A stretch of 64,000 bases of DNA, taken from assembly GCA_017999435.1 (NCBI GenBank), contig JAGNLV010000001.1, forward strand, positions 858,993-922,992, read 5' to 3'. The notes beneath the pieces were generated by a model. That model was not told where the DNA came from. It was given only the letters and a program-made list of their open reading frames with translations, and made no database searches. The DNA comes from Candidatus Zixiibacteriota bacterium. GTDB taxonomy: Bacteria; Zixibacteria; MSB-5A5; GN15; FEB-12. Both the position numbers and the translations under genes were made by a program. Positions 50,758 through 59,149 of the stretch are shown here, piece after piece. How positions within the stretch are numbered: the first letter of the stretch is position 1; every line of letters starts with the position of its first letter.

Positions 50758-51447
50758 ATGACCAAACCGATCCTGCTGATCCAGAACGTTGCGGCGGAGG
50801 GGCCGGGCACCATAACCGAATGGCTGGAGAGCCGGGGGCGGCCGTTTATGCTGGTCAAGGCCTACGAGGGAGAAGCGCTGCCCGACCCGGACGCGATCGA
50901 GGGGGGGATCTGTCTGGGCTGCCCGCACTCGGCGGCACGGTATCACGAGCATGTTTATCTCAAGGCCCTCTTTGCCTGGCTGGCGCGAGTCGTTCGGGAG
51001 GACCGGCCGTATCTCGGGATTTGTTTCGGCGGGCAGCTCTTAGCCCGCGTGCTGGGGGCGCCGGTGGAGGAGGGAAACGCGCGGGAGATCGGGACCTACA
51101 TGGCCAAACTCACCGAGGCGGGAGCGGCCGATCCGCTGTTCGCGGGGTTTCCGCGGGAGTTTGCCATGTTCCACTGGCATAACGACACGTTCCGAACGCC
51201 ATTCGGCGGGGTGCATTTGGCGGAGGATGAGGTGTGGGCACATCAGGCGTTCCGGAGGAACCGCCAGGTGGGGCTGCAGTTTCATCTGGAGCCGCGGGCA
51301 TGTGATGTTGTGCGCTGGTGCGAGGCGTATCCGGACGAGTTGGCGGTACTGGGGAAAACGAAGGAGGAGGTTGTCGCCGAGTTCGAGGGGGCGTACGAGA
51401 CGATTCGGGGGACGAATTTCCGGTTGCTGGATAACTGGTTGGGGTGA
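50758..51447 (+). CDS. class I glutamine amidotransferase (GMP synthase-like)
   Basis: A 229-residue stand-alone GATase1 domain. The nucleophile Cys is in LGICFGGQLL and the catalytic His-Glu pair is in LQFHLEP. Relatives include YfeJ/GuaA-like proteins and gamma-glutamyl hydrolases of polyamine or amino-acid catabolism, such as PuuD-like enzymes. Its position behind a polyamine operon makes such a role worth testing, but it has its own promoter and is separated by a terminator. GGAGG lies 7 nt before the ATG at 50758. Confidence 0.88.
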   Translation: MTKPILLIQNVAAEGPGTITEWLESRGRPFMLVKAYEGEALPDPDAIEGGICLGCPHSAARYHEHVYLKALFAWLARVVREDRPYLGICFGGQLLARVLGAPVEEGNAREIGTYMAKLTEAGAADPLFAGFPREFAMFHWHNDTFRTPFGGVHLAEDEVWAHQAFRRNRQVGLQFHLEPRACDVVRWCEAYPDELAVLGKTKEEVVAEFEGAYETIRGTNFRLLDNWLG

Positions 51448-51698
51448 GGTGCCGGTAGGGCTCGTCGCCCACAGCTCTGCTGTGGGTGCTTGCCCTGGCG
51501 ACGGGAAATGGTCGGGCTATAATTCCTGCCTGGGACGGCATGACTTGCTCCTGCAGGCGGACATGTTGGACAAGACAGTGAGTGCATAACGCTAAGTCCC
51601 CGCAGCGGAGCTGTGGGGTACCGCGTTTCTCTTCCGCGGTGGACCGGCACCGGCTTGTTGTCACAGCGCTCCGTGACCCGGAACACGATATCCACAAG
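51448..51698. other. intergenic hairpin-rich region
   Basis: No gene recognised. It holds a nested set of inverted repeats: CCCACAGC/GCTGTGGG (51468-51475 with 51479-51486), a 9 bp stem with one G-T pair (51598-51606 with 51610-51618) and ACCGCG/CGCGGT (51620-51625 with 51635-51640). The first two share the word CAGC...GCTGTGGG. They could be REP-like elements. Confidence 0.45.
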
Positions 51699-51726
51699 AA
51701 AAGCCCGGTCGGGGGACCGGGCTTTT
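51699..51726. terminator. bidirectional intrinsic terminator
   Basis: Perfect 12 bp stem AAAAGCCCGGTC/GACCGGGCTTTT with a GGGG loop, placed between the convergent amidotransferase and outer-membrane barrel genes. It has T-runs in both orientations. Confidence 0.85.
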
Positions 51727-51749
51727 CGGTGTCATCTCGCGGGTGTCGA

Positions 51750-53009
51750 TTACATCATTTCGTAGACAGCCGAGAGCTGGAAGTTCATCTCGCCGCTGTC
51801 GGCGCCCGACAGGAAGTTGAACCCGTTCAGGAACAACTCCGGATCGGTCCAGGCATCGACGTGGAAGCGGCCCCAGTGGAATCCGAACCCGAGGTAGGCG
51901 CTGTTGTCGGCGTAGTTGGCCTTGTACTTGACATCCTCGGCGAGCTTGGTCTCATCGCTCTGGCGATTCCAGATGCTCACGGCGCCCATGCGGATGTCGA
52001 GCCACTTGAAGACGTCGGCGTCGAGGCCGAGCTTAAAATACGGCAGCCAGACGTCGGTCTTGTTCCGCTCGGTGTATTCGGGGAGATCGGGGTCGGTGAC
52101 ATACGTGTCGGTGGTGTCGAATTCCTCCTTCACCTTGTTGTAGCCGAGGCCGAAGTCGGCCACAGCCAGCACGTTGGTGGCGGGGGTGTAGTTGAGGCCG
52201 ACACCGAGTTGCAGGCCGGTGCGGCTGGTGCTGATGGAGTAGTCCTCGCTGTCGACATCATCGTCGTTGGTGTAGTTTACAATCCCGCGCTTGCTGTAGG
52301 CCAGCCCGGCGTGCGGGATAATCGTGTAGCTCGGGTTCACCTGGTAGAAGAAGCGGCCCTGGAGACTGAGGTCGTAGAAGCCGTCCTTCTCGTTCTCCGC
52401 ATCGCCGTCTTCGTTGTCATCGGTGAAAGAGCCGAGGGCGATGTTGCCGGCCACGTCCCAGCCGCCATCGGGGGCGGTCAGGCCGAGGGTCAGGTCATAG
52501 TAGGAGAACCCCTCTTTGGCCTCGTTGTCGGTCATGTCGGCCGAGACGCTGCTGTGGAGGAGCCCGAGGCGGGCGCCGAAGTTGATATTGCCCAAGGAAT
52601 TGCCGTAGAACAGGTTGATGCGCCGGTTGTTCCACCCGTCATCGAAGAGGGTATCGAACTCGACAAGGTTGCCGTCATCGAACAGGTTCTCAGGCTCAGA
52701 CGCAGGGAGGTTGTCAAAGTAGGCGCCGAGCACCCACGGGTTGTCGCGGCCGATCTTGAAATGCACGCCGAAGCGGGTGAAGTCAGCCGGAGAGCTGCTC
52801 TCGATCGGGTCGGAGTCGGGGTCATAGCCGAATTCGCCGATCGCCAGGTTCGGGTAATCCATGATGCGGCTCGGGTAGAGCCAAATGTTGGCTTCGTCCA
52901 ACAGGACGTTGTTGGTCTGACCGAGGGTCAGGGTTCGCGTTTCGGTCGCGAAGGCGCTTGTGCTCAGCACACACAGCGCGAGAATCGAAAGCATTACCAG
53001 TTTCTTCAT
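51750..53009 (-). CDS. outer-membrane beta-barrel protein
   Basis: A 419-residue exported protein with a signal peptide (residues 1-21, ending SAFA). The mature part alternates aromatic and polar residues in many short strands (INFGARLGLLHSS, GRFFYQVNPSYTIIPHAGLAY, LQLGVGLNYTPATNVLAVADFGLGYNKV) and ends in FQLSAVYEMM, as in outer-membrane barrels. Several Asp-rich loops (DDNEDGDAENEKDG, DDDVDSEDYS) suggest acidic, possibly cation-binding extracellular loops. AAGGAT precedes the ATG. The specific role is unknown. Confidence 0.85.
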   Translation of the reverse strand: MKKLVMLSILALCVLSTSAFATETRTLTLGQTNNVLLDEANIWLYPSRIMDYPNLAIGEFGYDPDSDPIESSSPADFTRFGVHFKIGRDNPWVLGAYFDNLPASEPENLFDDGNLVEFDTLFDDGWNNRRINLFYGNSLGNINFGARLGLLHSSVSADMTDNEAKEGFSYYDLTLGLTAPDGGWDVAGNIALGSFTDDNEDGDAENEKDGFYDLSLQGRFFYQVNPSYTIIPHAGLAYSKRGIVNYTNDDDVDSEDYSISTSRTGLQLGVGLNYTPATNVLAVADFGLGYNKVKEEFDTTDTYVTDPDLPEYTERNKTDVWLPYFKLGLDADVFKWLDIRMGAVSIWNRQSDETKLAEDVKYKANYADNSAYLGFGFHWGRFHVDAWTDPELFLNGFNFLSGADSGEMNFQLSAVYEMM

Positions 53010-53419
53010 AACCGTTTATCCTTAGTTGTGATTCGTGTCATCAGGAAACCTACCGCTGCCTCGGCAACGGGATTGGGGTTTCGGCTCGCCAGCCCGTCGC
53101 TCGAGCGCGGCAGCCGCTTCGTGACCTCATCCCTACCTTCACACCATAGGCGTACCTCCTGCGGCGGCCATTGCCGCCGTCACGATCGCACTCCTGTTAC
53201 GACCACCTATAACATCTATCATCATCACAATTGGCCTCGGTGCCTTCAAAAAAATCGAGCCAATTTTAATTGGAGGGGCAAGGAAATTCAACAAAAAAAA
53301 GACTTGTCAAACCTTCGTCTCAGCAGGATGCCGCTGTCGCAATCTCTTGTTGTACAGCGAATTGCGAAATGAGATTCTCATTGAAAGGTTTACTCCCATA
53401 GCAATAAGCGGCTGCAGCG
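53010..53419. other. long leader/regulatory region of the outer-membrane barrel gene
   Basis: About 410 bp with no normal gene. On the minus strand it contains a perfect 7-1-7 dyad AATGAGA-T-TCTCATT (53368-53382), reminiscent of a metal-regulator operator. It also has an AT-rich block at 53265-53300. Closer to the gene, a GGCGGC/GCCGCC hairpin is followed by AGGAGG and a two-codon reading frame ATGGTGTGA (53139-53147). Confidence 0.4.
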
Positions 53420-54211
53420 CTACTTTATCGACTGCCAGATGGCTTCCAGCTCCTCCAGGGAGTAGTCTCTGAACCTCCGGCCCGAGCCGTTCACTGCATC
53501 TTCGAGTCGTTCGAACCGGCGACGGAACTTGTCGAGGGCCTGCTTGAGCGCCCGTTCGGGGTCGACCTCCGCTTTTCGGGCCAGGGAGGCGGCGGCAAAC
53601 AGAAGGTCGCCAATCTCTTCAGCCACTCCCTCGGGTTCGGCGACCGCCAGTCGGGCGCGGATTTCGCCAATCTCCTCCTCTATTTTGCCCAACACCTCTT
53701 CGGGGCTGTTCCAGTCGAACCCGACACCGCCGGCTTTCTCGCCCACCCGGTAGGCCATAGTCAGGGCGGGCATGGCTTTGGGGACGCCGGAGAGGACCCG
53801 GTCCTTCTCCCCCGACTCGACTTTGATCTGTTCCCACTGGTCGCGTACCTGGCGGGGATTGAGGTTTTTTCGTTCGCCGAACACATGGGGGTGGCGGGCG
53901 ACCAGTTTCTCGACCACGTCGGCGATCGAGTTGTCGATAGTGAACCGGCCGGCTTCGGCGGCGAGCTGGGCGTGGAAGACAATCTGAACGAGGAGATCGC
54001 CGAGCTCCTCGCGGAGGGCGGCCGGGTTGTCGTTTTCGACGGCCTCGACCACCTCGTAGGTTTCCTCGATCAGGTAGGGCAGGAGGCTGCGATGGGTCTG
54101 CTTGCGGTCCCAGGCGCATCCCTCGGGAGAGCGGAGGATAGCGAGGAGAGCGACGAGGCGTTCGAACGGGGGTCGGCGGGGATCCAGGACGCGGTCTTTA
54201 ATTGTGTCCAT
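53420..54211 (-). CDS. mazG: nucleoside triphosphate pyrophosphohydrolase MazG
   Basis: Hydrolyses NTPs to NMP and PPi, cleaning aberrant nucleotides. The 263-residue product has two MazG domains. The first has GCAWDRKQTHRSL, YLIEETYEVVEA and REELGDLL. The second has KVLSGVPKAMPAL-type linker residues (VLSGVPKAMPALTMA) and EEIGEI, EEIGDLLF. The order and length match E. coli MazG. A -10-like TATACT lies at 54222-54227, 10 bp before the ATG, divergent from the valS promoter. Confidence 0.96.
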   Translation of the reverse strand: MDTIKDRVLDPRRPPFERLVALLAILRSPEGCAWDRKQTHRSLLPYLIEETYEVVEAVENDNPAALREELGDLLVQIVFHAQLAAEAGRFTIDNSIADVVEKLVARHPHVFGERKNLNPRQVRDQWEQIKVESGEKDRVLSGVPKAMPALTMAYRVGEKAGGVGFDWNSPEEVLGKIEEEIGEIRARLAVAEPEGVAEEIGDLLFAAASLARKAEVDPERALKQALDKFRRRFERLEDAVNGSGRRFRDYSLEELEAIWQSIK

Positions 54212-54273
54212 ATCTGACGATAGTATAAGTAATTAGCGCACTTAGCGGCACGCGGGCGGACGCCTTTCGCGCC

Positions 54274-54302
54274 TTGACAAACGCCCCGGGCGCCAGTATA
54301 CT
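54274..54302 (+). promoter_or_regulatory. strong promoter for valS
   Basis: Perfect -35 TTGACA (54274-54279), a 17 bp spacer and -10 TATACT (54297-54302). Leader of about 60 nt. No T-box was recognised in it. Confidence 0.75.
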
Positions 54303-54368
54303 AGGCGGTTTACGTTCCGCCCGCCGGAAGGTTCGATCCGGTCGGCGAATATATGGAATGAAAGCGGC

Positions 54369-57056
54369 ATGAACAAGCAAAACGAGACCGAAATCAAGAA
54401 GTCCGCGGCCTACGCACCGGCGGAGGTTGAGGACCGCATATACCGGAAGTGGCTGGAGGCGGGGGTGTTTGTCGGCGATCCGCATTCACCCAAGAAGCCG
54501 TACTCCATCGTGATTCCCCCGCCCAATGTGACCGACGTCCTCCACCTCGGGCACGCGCTGAACAACACGATCCAGGACATCCTGATCCGGCGTCACCGCA
54601 TGATGGGGTACGAGGCGGAGTGGATTCCCGGGTCGGATCATGCGGGGATCGCCACCCAGGTGATCGTGGAGAAGCGGGTGGCCAAGGAGGGGACAACGCG
54701 CCGGGAGATGGGCCGGGAGAAGTTTGTCGAGCGGACCTGGGAGTGGGCCAACCAGAACAAGGACAAGATTCTCAGCCAGCTCAAGCGCATGGGCTGTTCC
54801 TGCGACTGGTCGCGGACGCGGTTCACGCTCGATCCGGGGCTGTCGCGGGCGGTGGCCGAGGTGTTCCGACGCCTGCACGAGAAAGGCTGGATCTACCGGG
54901 GGTTCCGCATCGTCAACTGGTGCCCCTCCTGCCAGACGTCGCTGTCGGACGACGAGGTCGAACACGCCGAGTTTGACAGCCATCTGTGGTACATCAAGTA
55001 CAAGCTGAAAGGGTCGGACGAGTACCTCACGGTGGCCACGACGCGCCCGGAGACGATGCTCGGGGACACCGCCCTGGCGGTCAACCCGAAGGACACGCGC
55101 TATAAGAAGTACGTCGGCAAGACGATCATCCTGCCGATTCTCGAGCGGGACATCCCGGTGGTGGCCGACAGTTATGTCGACCCCGAGTTCGGCACCGGAG
55201 TGGTGAAAGTGACGCCGGCGCACGACCCGAACGATTTCGAGATCGGCAAGCGGCACGATCTCCCCGAGATCAACATCCTGAACGCCGACGGGTCGCTCAA
55301 TGAGAACGCCGGCAAGTTCAAGAACCTGGACCGGTTCGAGGGACGCACCCAGCTGGTCGAGGAGCTCCAGCGCAAGGGGCATATCGACCGCATCGAGAAG
55401 TACCGGCTCGCGGCCGGGACCTGCTACCGGTGCCACTCGATTGTCGAACCGTACCTGTCGGAGCAGTGGTTCGTGAGGATGGACCAGCTCGCGCAGCCGG
55501 CGGTGGAGGCGGTGAAGACGGGCAAGCTGCGGTTTCATCCGGAGTACTGGTCGAAGACTTACCTCCACTGGATGGAGAACATCCGCGACTGGTGCATCTC
55601 GCGCCAGCTCTGGTGGGGGCACCGCATCCCGATCTGGTATGCCGAGGACGGGACGGTGTTTGTGTCGGCCGAGCGGCCGCGGAAGGAGGATCTCCCCGCC
55701 GGCTGCGATCCGGAGGCGCTGGTGCAGGACGAGGACGTGCTGGACACCTGGTTCTCATCGTGGCTGTGGCCGTTCTCGACCATGGGGTGGCCGGAGCGGA
55801 CGGCGGAGCTGGAGAAGTTTTACCCGACCAAGGTTCTCTCGACCGCCAGCGAGATCATTTTTCTCTGGGTGGCCCGCATGGTGATGGCCGGGTACGAGTT
55901 CGCCGGCGAGCTGCCGTTTTCGGATGTGTACATCCACGGCACGGTGCGCGACGCCAACGGGATCAAGATGTCCAAGTCGCTGGGCAACGGGATCGACCCG
56001 GTCGAGATTATCGAGAAGTACGGGGCGGACGCCCTGCGGGTCTCGCTGACGCTGGCGACGCCCGACGGGCAGGACCCGTGGATCAGCAAGAATACGTTCG
56101 AGGTCGGCCGGAATTTCGTCAACAAGCTGCACCAGGTGTCGCGCTTTGTCATGATGCGCCTGGAGGGCCGTCCCCCGGTGCGGGACACGATCGACGAGAG
56201 CGACCTGGTCCTTTTCGACCGGTGGATTCTCTCGCGGCTGGAGCGGACGATTCGGGCGGTCGACCGGAATTTCGCCGAGTACCGGCTGTCGGCGGCCACC
56301 AAGACGCTGTACAATTTCGTCTGGAACGACTACTGCTCCTGGTACATTGAGCTGATCAAGCCGGACCAGCCGGGGCAGGCGATCCGGCCGGGCTCGCTTG
56401 ACGTCGCGACCTACGTTCTGGACAAGATCGTGAAGCTGCTCCACCCGTTCGCGCCCTTCGTCACCGAGCGCATCTACCTCGACCTGATCGGGGCCGATCT
56501 CGAGGCCGTGGACCGGAAGACGACGATCGTTTTCGGTCCGTGGCCCACCACCCAGGGACGGTTCATCGACGACCAGCTCGAGAGCAGTCTCGAGCAGATC
56601 CAGGCGGTGGTCAACGCCGTGCGCTCGGTCCGTTCGGAGCTCAACGTGCCGCCGGGGCGCAAGTCGGACCTCTACGTGCGGGTGGACAACCCGCAGTTCG
56701 GCGACCTGCTGCAGAAACACATCGAGTATTTCCGGTCGCTGGCGCGGGTGGAGAACCTCCATTGCGGGACGGCGGTCAAGCGGCCCAGTCCCTCGGCCAC
56801 GGCGGTCATCACGGGGGCGGAGATATTTGTCCCGCTTGAGGGGCTGATCGATCTCGAGGTGGAGCGCAACCGGGTGGAGCGGGAGCTCCAGAACCTCGCC
56901 CTCCAGCTCGAGAAGGTGTCCAAGAAGCTGGCCAACCAGGATTTTCTCGCCCACGCGCCGGCCGAGGTGATCGAGCGGGAGAAGGCGAAGAAGGCGGATT
57001 TCCAGGACCGCATCGAGAAGCTGAACAAGAACCTCGAGCAGATCATGGGCTGGTAG
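54369..57056 (+). CDS. valS: valyl-tRNA synthetase
   Basis: Charges tRNA-Val. The 895-residue product has the class I motif HLGH (residues 59-62) preceded by PPPNVTD (usually NVTG), the editing domain (TTRPETMLGDTALAV), CISRQLWWGHRIPIWY, KMSKS (about 533-537, followed by LGNGIDP), and the C-terminal coiled-coil (EVERNRVERELQNLALQLEK). Length and domain order fit bacterial ValRS. It has its own promoter and terminator. Confidence 0.98.
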   Translation: MNKQNETEIKKSAAYAPAEVEDRIYRKWLEAGVFVGDPHSPKKPYSIVIPPPNVTDVLHLGHALNNTIQDILIRRHRMMGYEAEWIPGSDHAGIATQVIVEKRVAKEGTTRREMGREKFVERTWEWANQNKDKILSQLKRMGCSCDWSRTRFTLDPGLSRAVAEVFRRLHEKGWIYRGFRIVNWCPSCQTSLSDDEVEHAEFDSHLWYIKYKLKGSDEYLTVATTRPETMLGDTALAVNPKDTRYKKYVGKTIILPILERDIPVVADSYVDPEFGTGVVKVTPAHDPNDFEIGKRHDLPEINILNADGSLNENAGKFKNLDRFEGRTQLVEELQRKGHIDRIEKYRLAAGTCYRCHSIVEPYLSEQWFVRMDQLAQPAVEAVKTGKLRFHPEYWSKTYLHWMENIRDWCISRQLWWGHRIPIWYAEDGTVFVSAERPRKEDLPAGCDPEALVQDEDVLDTWFSSWLWPFSTMGWPERTAELEKFYPTKVLSTASEIIFLWVARMVMAGYEFAGELPFSDVYIHGTVRDANGIKMSKSLGNGIDPVEIIEKYGADALRVSLTLATPDGQDPWISKNTFEVGRNFVNKLHQVSRFVMMRLEGRPPVRDTIDESDLVLFDRWILSRLERTIRAVDRNFAEYRLSAATKTLYNFVWNDYCSWYIELIKPDQPGQAIRPGSLDVATYVLDKIVKLLHPFAPFVTERIYLDLIGADLEAVDRKTTIVFGPWPTTQGRFIDDQLESSLEQIQAVVNAVRSVRSELNVPPGRKSDLYVRVDNPQFGDLLQKHIEYFRSLARVENLHCGTAVKRPSPSATAVITGAEIFVPLEGLIDLEVERNRVERELQNLALQLEKVSKKLANQDFLAHAPAEVIEREKAKKADFQDRIEKLNKNLEQIMGW

Positions 57057-57093
57057 GAGGGCCGGCGGGGCGGCGCCCCGCGGGGACAAGGCA

Positions 57094-57128
57094 GCCGCCG
57101 GGCCGCAGGCCCGGCGGCCTTCTTTTTG
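57094..57128 (+). terminator. intrinsic terminator of valS
   Basis: 11 bp GC-rich stem (57094-57104 with 57108-57118), GCA loop, then CTTCTTTTTG. Confidence 0.85.
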
Positions 57129-57252
57129 CCGGGCGCGGCCGTCGAAGACGCCCCCCGCGAACCGCGCTGGGCGCGCGGCCCGGGACAGCCGATACATAAG
57201 ACGGGAGCTTGCCTCCGGCCCGGACCGCCGGCGCGGCGGGGCCGGTTCGCGA

Positions 57253-57280
57253 TTGCCCATTCCGCGAATCCGCGTATATT
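57253..57280 (+). promoter_or_regulatory. promoter for the following exported-protein gene
   Basis: -35 TTGCCC (57253-57258), a 16 bp spacer and -10 TATATT (57275-57280). Confidence 0.6.
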
Positions 57281-57319
57281 GAGGGCGAGGGTCGGCGGAG
57301 TCCGCCGACGGGAGTACAC

Positions 57320-59071
57320 ATGGGCAGAGCAGTAATCATACTCGCGCTTCTTCTGGCGGGCGGGGTGTCGGCGGCGACGGTCGAAATCGACCCGATCCCC
57401 TCCGGCCGCCTGCGCCTGCGCGTGTACGCATCGGCGGTGCTGACGCCCGCCGACAGTTTCCAGACGCTCCACAGCGGGCTGGTGGCGGTGCCGGGCGAGG
57501 GGATCTACGCCTACGGCACGCCGCTCACCAGCGGCGGAGTCGACACGGAGCAGTTGTCGGTGTGGCTGCTCGATGCCTCGGTGGACGCGGGGTCGGAGGG
57601 CATTCTCGACCTTGACGTCTGGCATACGCCGGCTGCGCCCGGCGGCGACACGCTGATCAATCCGCTGGTCCCCGACAGCATCTTCCGCGTCCCCGACAAC
57701 AGCCTGTTTGCCTGGGCGGATTCGTGCCGCTGTGTCCATACGTCGGACCCGTTCATGTACCTCGACCGGGAGGGGACGAAGTCGTTTCTCGTGCGGGTAT
57801 CGCGGGTCTGCTACGAACTGGGGGGCGATGAGCGCTGGGTCAATTTCGTGTACGCGGTCCGGTGGACGCAGGCCGGGGCGATCGACACTGCGCATGTGAT
57901 CAACGGCTACTACAACCGCGGGAGTCCGCTGGCGCCGGTGCACGCCTCGCTGGGGCTGTGGGCGCCGTCGCTGACGGTCGAGGCGGCGGTCTACCGGATA
58001 TTCACGGTGGAAGACACGGGGGCCGGGCGCACCGTAGTTCTGTGGGAGACGCCTGATCCGATAACTTCCCCCGCCGCGCCGGCCGAGTGGGTGGGGCAGC
58101 GGAAAGTGATCGGCAATCCGGCGGCGGAGCACCACGCGCTCGCGGTGGTCCAGTGGACGCTGCCGCACCCGAACCAGCACTGGCACACGACACTCCATTC
58201 GCCGAGGGCAGGGCGCTGGGAGGGGTTCGCGACGGGAGGGCTGGTGGACGACCAGCCGGTGTTTTTCGGCGTCAGCAGCGACCTCGAGCACTTCACCACC
58301 CACCCGGAGCCGCTCATCCCCCGTAGCAGCGAGCGGCCGGGGACGCCGATAATCGATTCGACTGTGTACACCGTCCGTCCGCTGGTCCTGCGGGTCGGGG
58401 ACACGTCGGTGTACCGCCTGGCGGTGTCGGGAGCGCGGGACACAACCGACCGCCACACCTGGTGCAGCACGGCGCTCACCATGCGGGTGATCGATCTTCA
58501 GACGCCGACGGCTCCGGCGCCGTATGCGCCGGCCGACCCGGGGTGCCCGCCACTCACGCTCTATCCGACGTTTGTGTGGGGCGCGTCGACCGATCCGAAC
58601 CCGGGTGAGGCGGTGTCCTATTGCGTGTATCTGGCGCCCGACGAGGGTTTTGAGGCGGCGCGGGCAAGCCCCCGTGTCCAAGACACCAGCTTTGTCTTCA
58701 GCGAACCGCTCGCCCGGTCGACAAGGTACTGGTGGAAGGTTTCGGCCGAGGATTCTTCCGGGCACGTGCGGATGTCGCCGGCGGCGACGTTTCGGACGTG
58801 GCTGCCGGGGGATGCGGACGGCGGCGGAACGATCGCGGTGGCGGACGTGACGCTGGCGGCGGCGTACCTCTTCCGCGGGGGGGTGTTGCCCTGCGGGGAG
58901 GCCGCGCTCGATGTGACCGGAGACTGCGCGGTCTCGGTGGCCGACCTCGGCCGGATGATCGCCTATCTCTTTCGGGGGGGGCAGCCGCTTTCCGCGGGAT
59001 GCGGAGGGGACGCCGGGAGGACCCGCGGCGGGGAGCCGGGCGGGCGGATTAGTTCCCCGGCTGCCGATTGA
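57320..59071 (+). CDS. exported protein with Fn3-like and dockerin-like repeats
   Basis: A 583-residue exported protein (signal peptide residues 1-19, ending VSA). The N-terminal 140 residues look like a cohesin- or Ig-like beta-sandwich (RLRVYASAVLTPADSFQTLHSG, LDASVDAGSEGILDLDVW). A central part of unknown fold follows, then an Fn3-like unit (YPTFVWGASTDPNPGEAVSY, TRYWWKVSAEDSSG). Two dockerin-like repeats follow (GDADGGGTIAVADVTLAAAY then LFRGG, and VTGDCAVSVADLGRMIAYLF then RGG). GGGAG lies 5 nt before the ATG. The cohesin-like reading of the N-terminus is tentative. Confidence 0.8.
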   Translation: MGRAVIILALLLAGGVSAATVEIDPIPSGRLRLRVYASAVLTPADSFQTLHSGLVAVPGEGIYAYGTPLTSGGVDTEQLSVWLLDASVDAGSEGILDLDVWHTPAAPGGDTLINPLVPDSIFRVPDNSLFAWADSCRCVHTSDPFMYLDREGTKSFLVRVSRVCYELGGDERWVNFVYAVRWTQAGAIDTAHVINGYYNRGSPLAPVHASLGLWAPSLTVEAAVYRIFTVEDTGAGRTVVLWETPDPITSPAAPAEWVGQRKVIGNPAAEHHALAVVQWTLPHPNQHWHTTLHSPRAGRWEGFATGGLVDDQPVFFGVSSDLEHFTTHPEPLIPRSSERPGTPIIDSTVYTVRPLVLRVGDTSVYRLAVSGARDTTDRHTWCSTALTMRVIDLQTPTAPAPYAPADPGCPPLTLYPTFVWGASTDPNPGEAVSYCVYLAPDEGFEAARASPRVQDTSFVFSEPLARSTRYWWKVSAEDSSGHVRMSPAATFRTWLPGDADGGGTIAVADVTLAAAYLFRGGVLPCGEAALDVTGDCAVSVADLGRMIAYLFRGGQPLSAGCGGDAGRTRGGEPGGRISSPAAD

Positions 59072-59073
59072 CA

Positions 59074-59101
59074 TTGACCTTCCCCCGGCGGTCCCTATAT
59101 T
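59074..59101 (+). promoter_or_regulatory. promoter for the beta-helix/dockerin gene
   Basis: -35 TTGACC (59074-59079), a 16 bp spacer and -10 TATATT (59096-59101), starting 3 bp after the preceding stop codon. Confidence 0.6.
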
Positions 59102-59149
59102 GGGTGCGGCCCCGACAACGCTCTCAGATCCGCTGACTCGAAGGTTATC

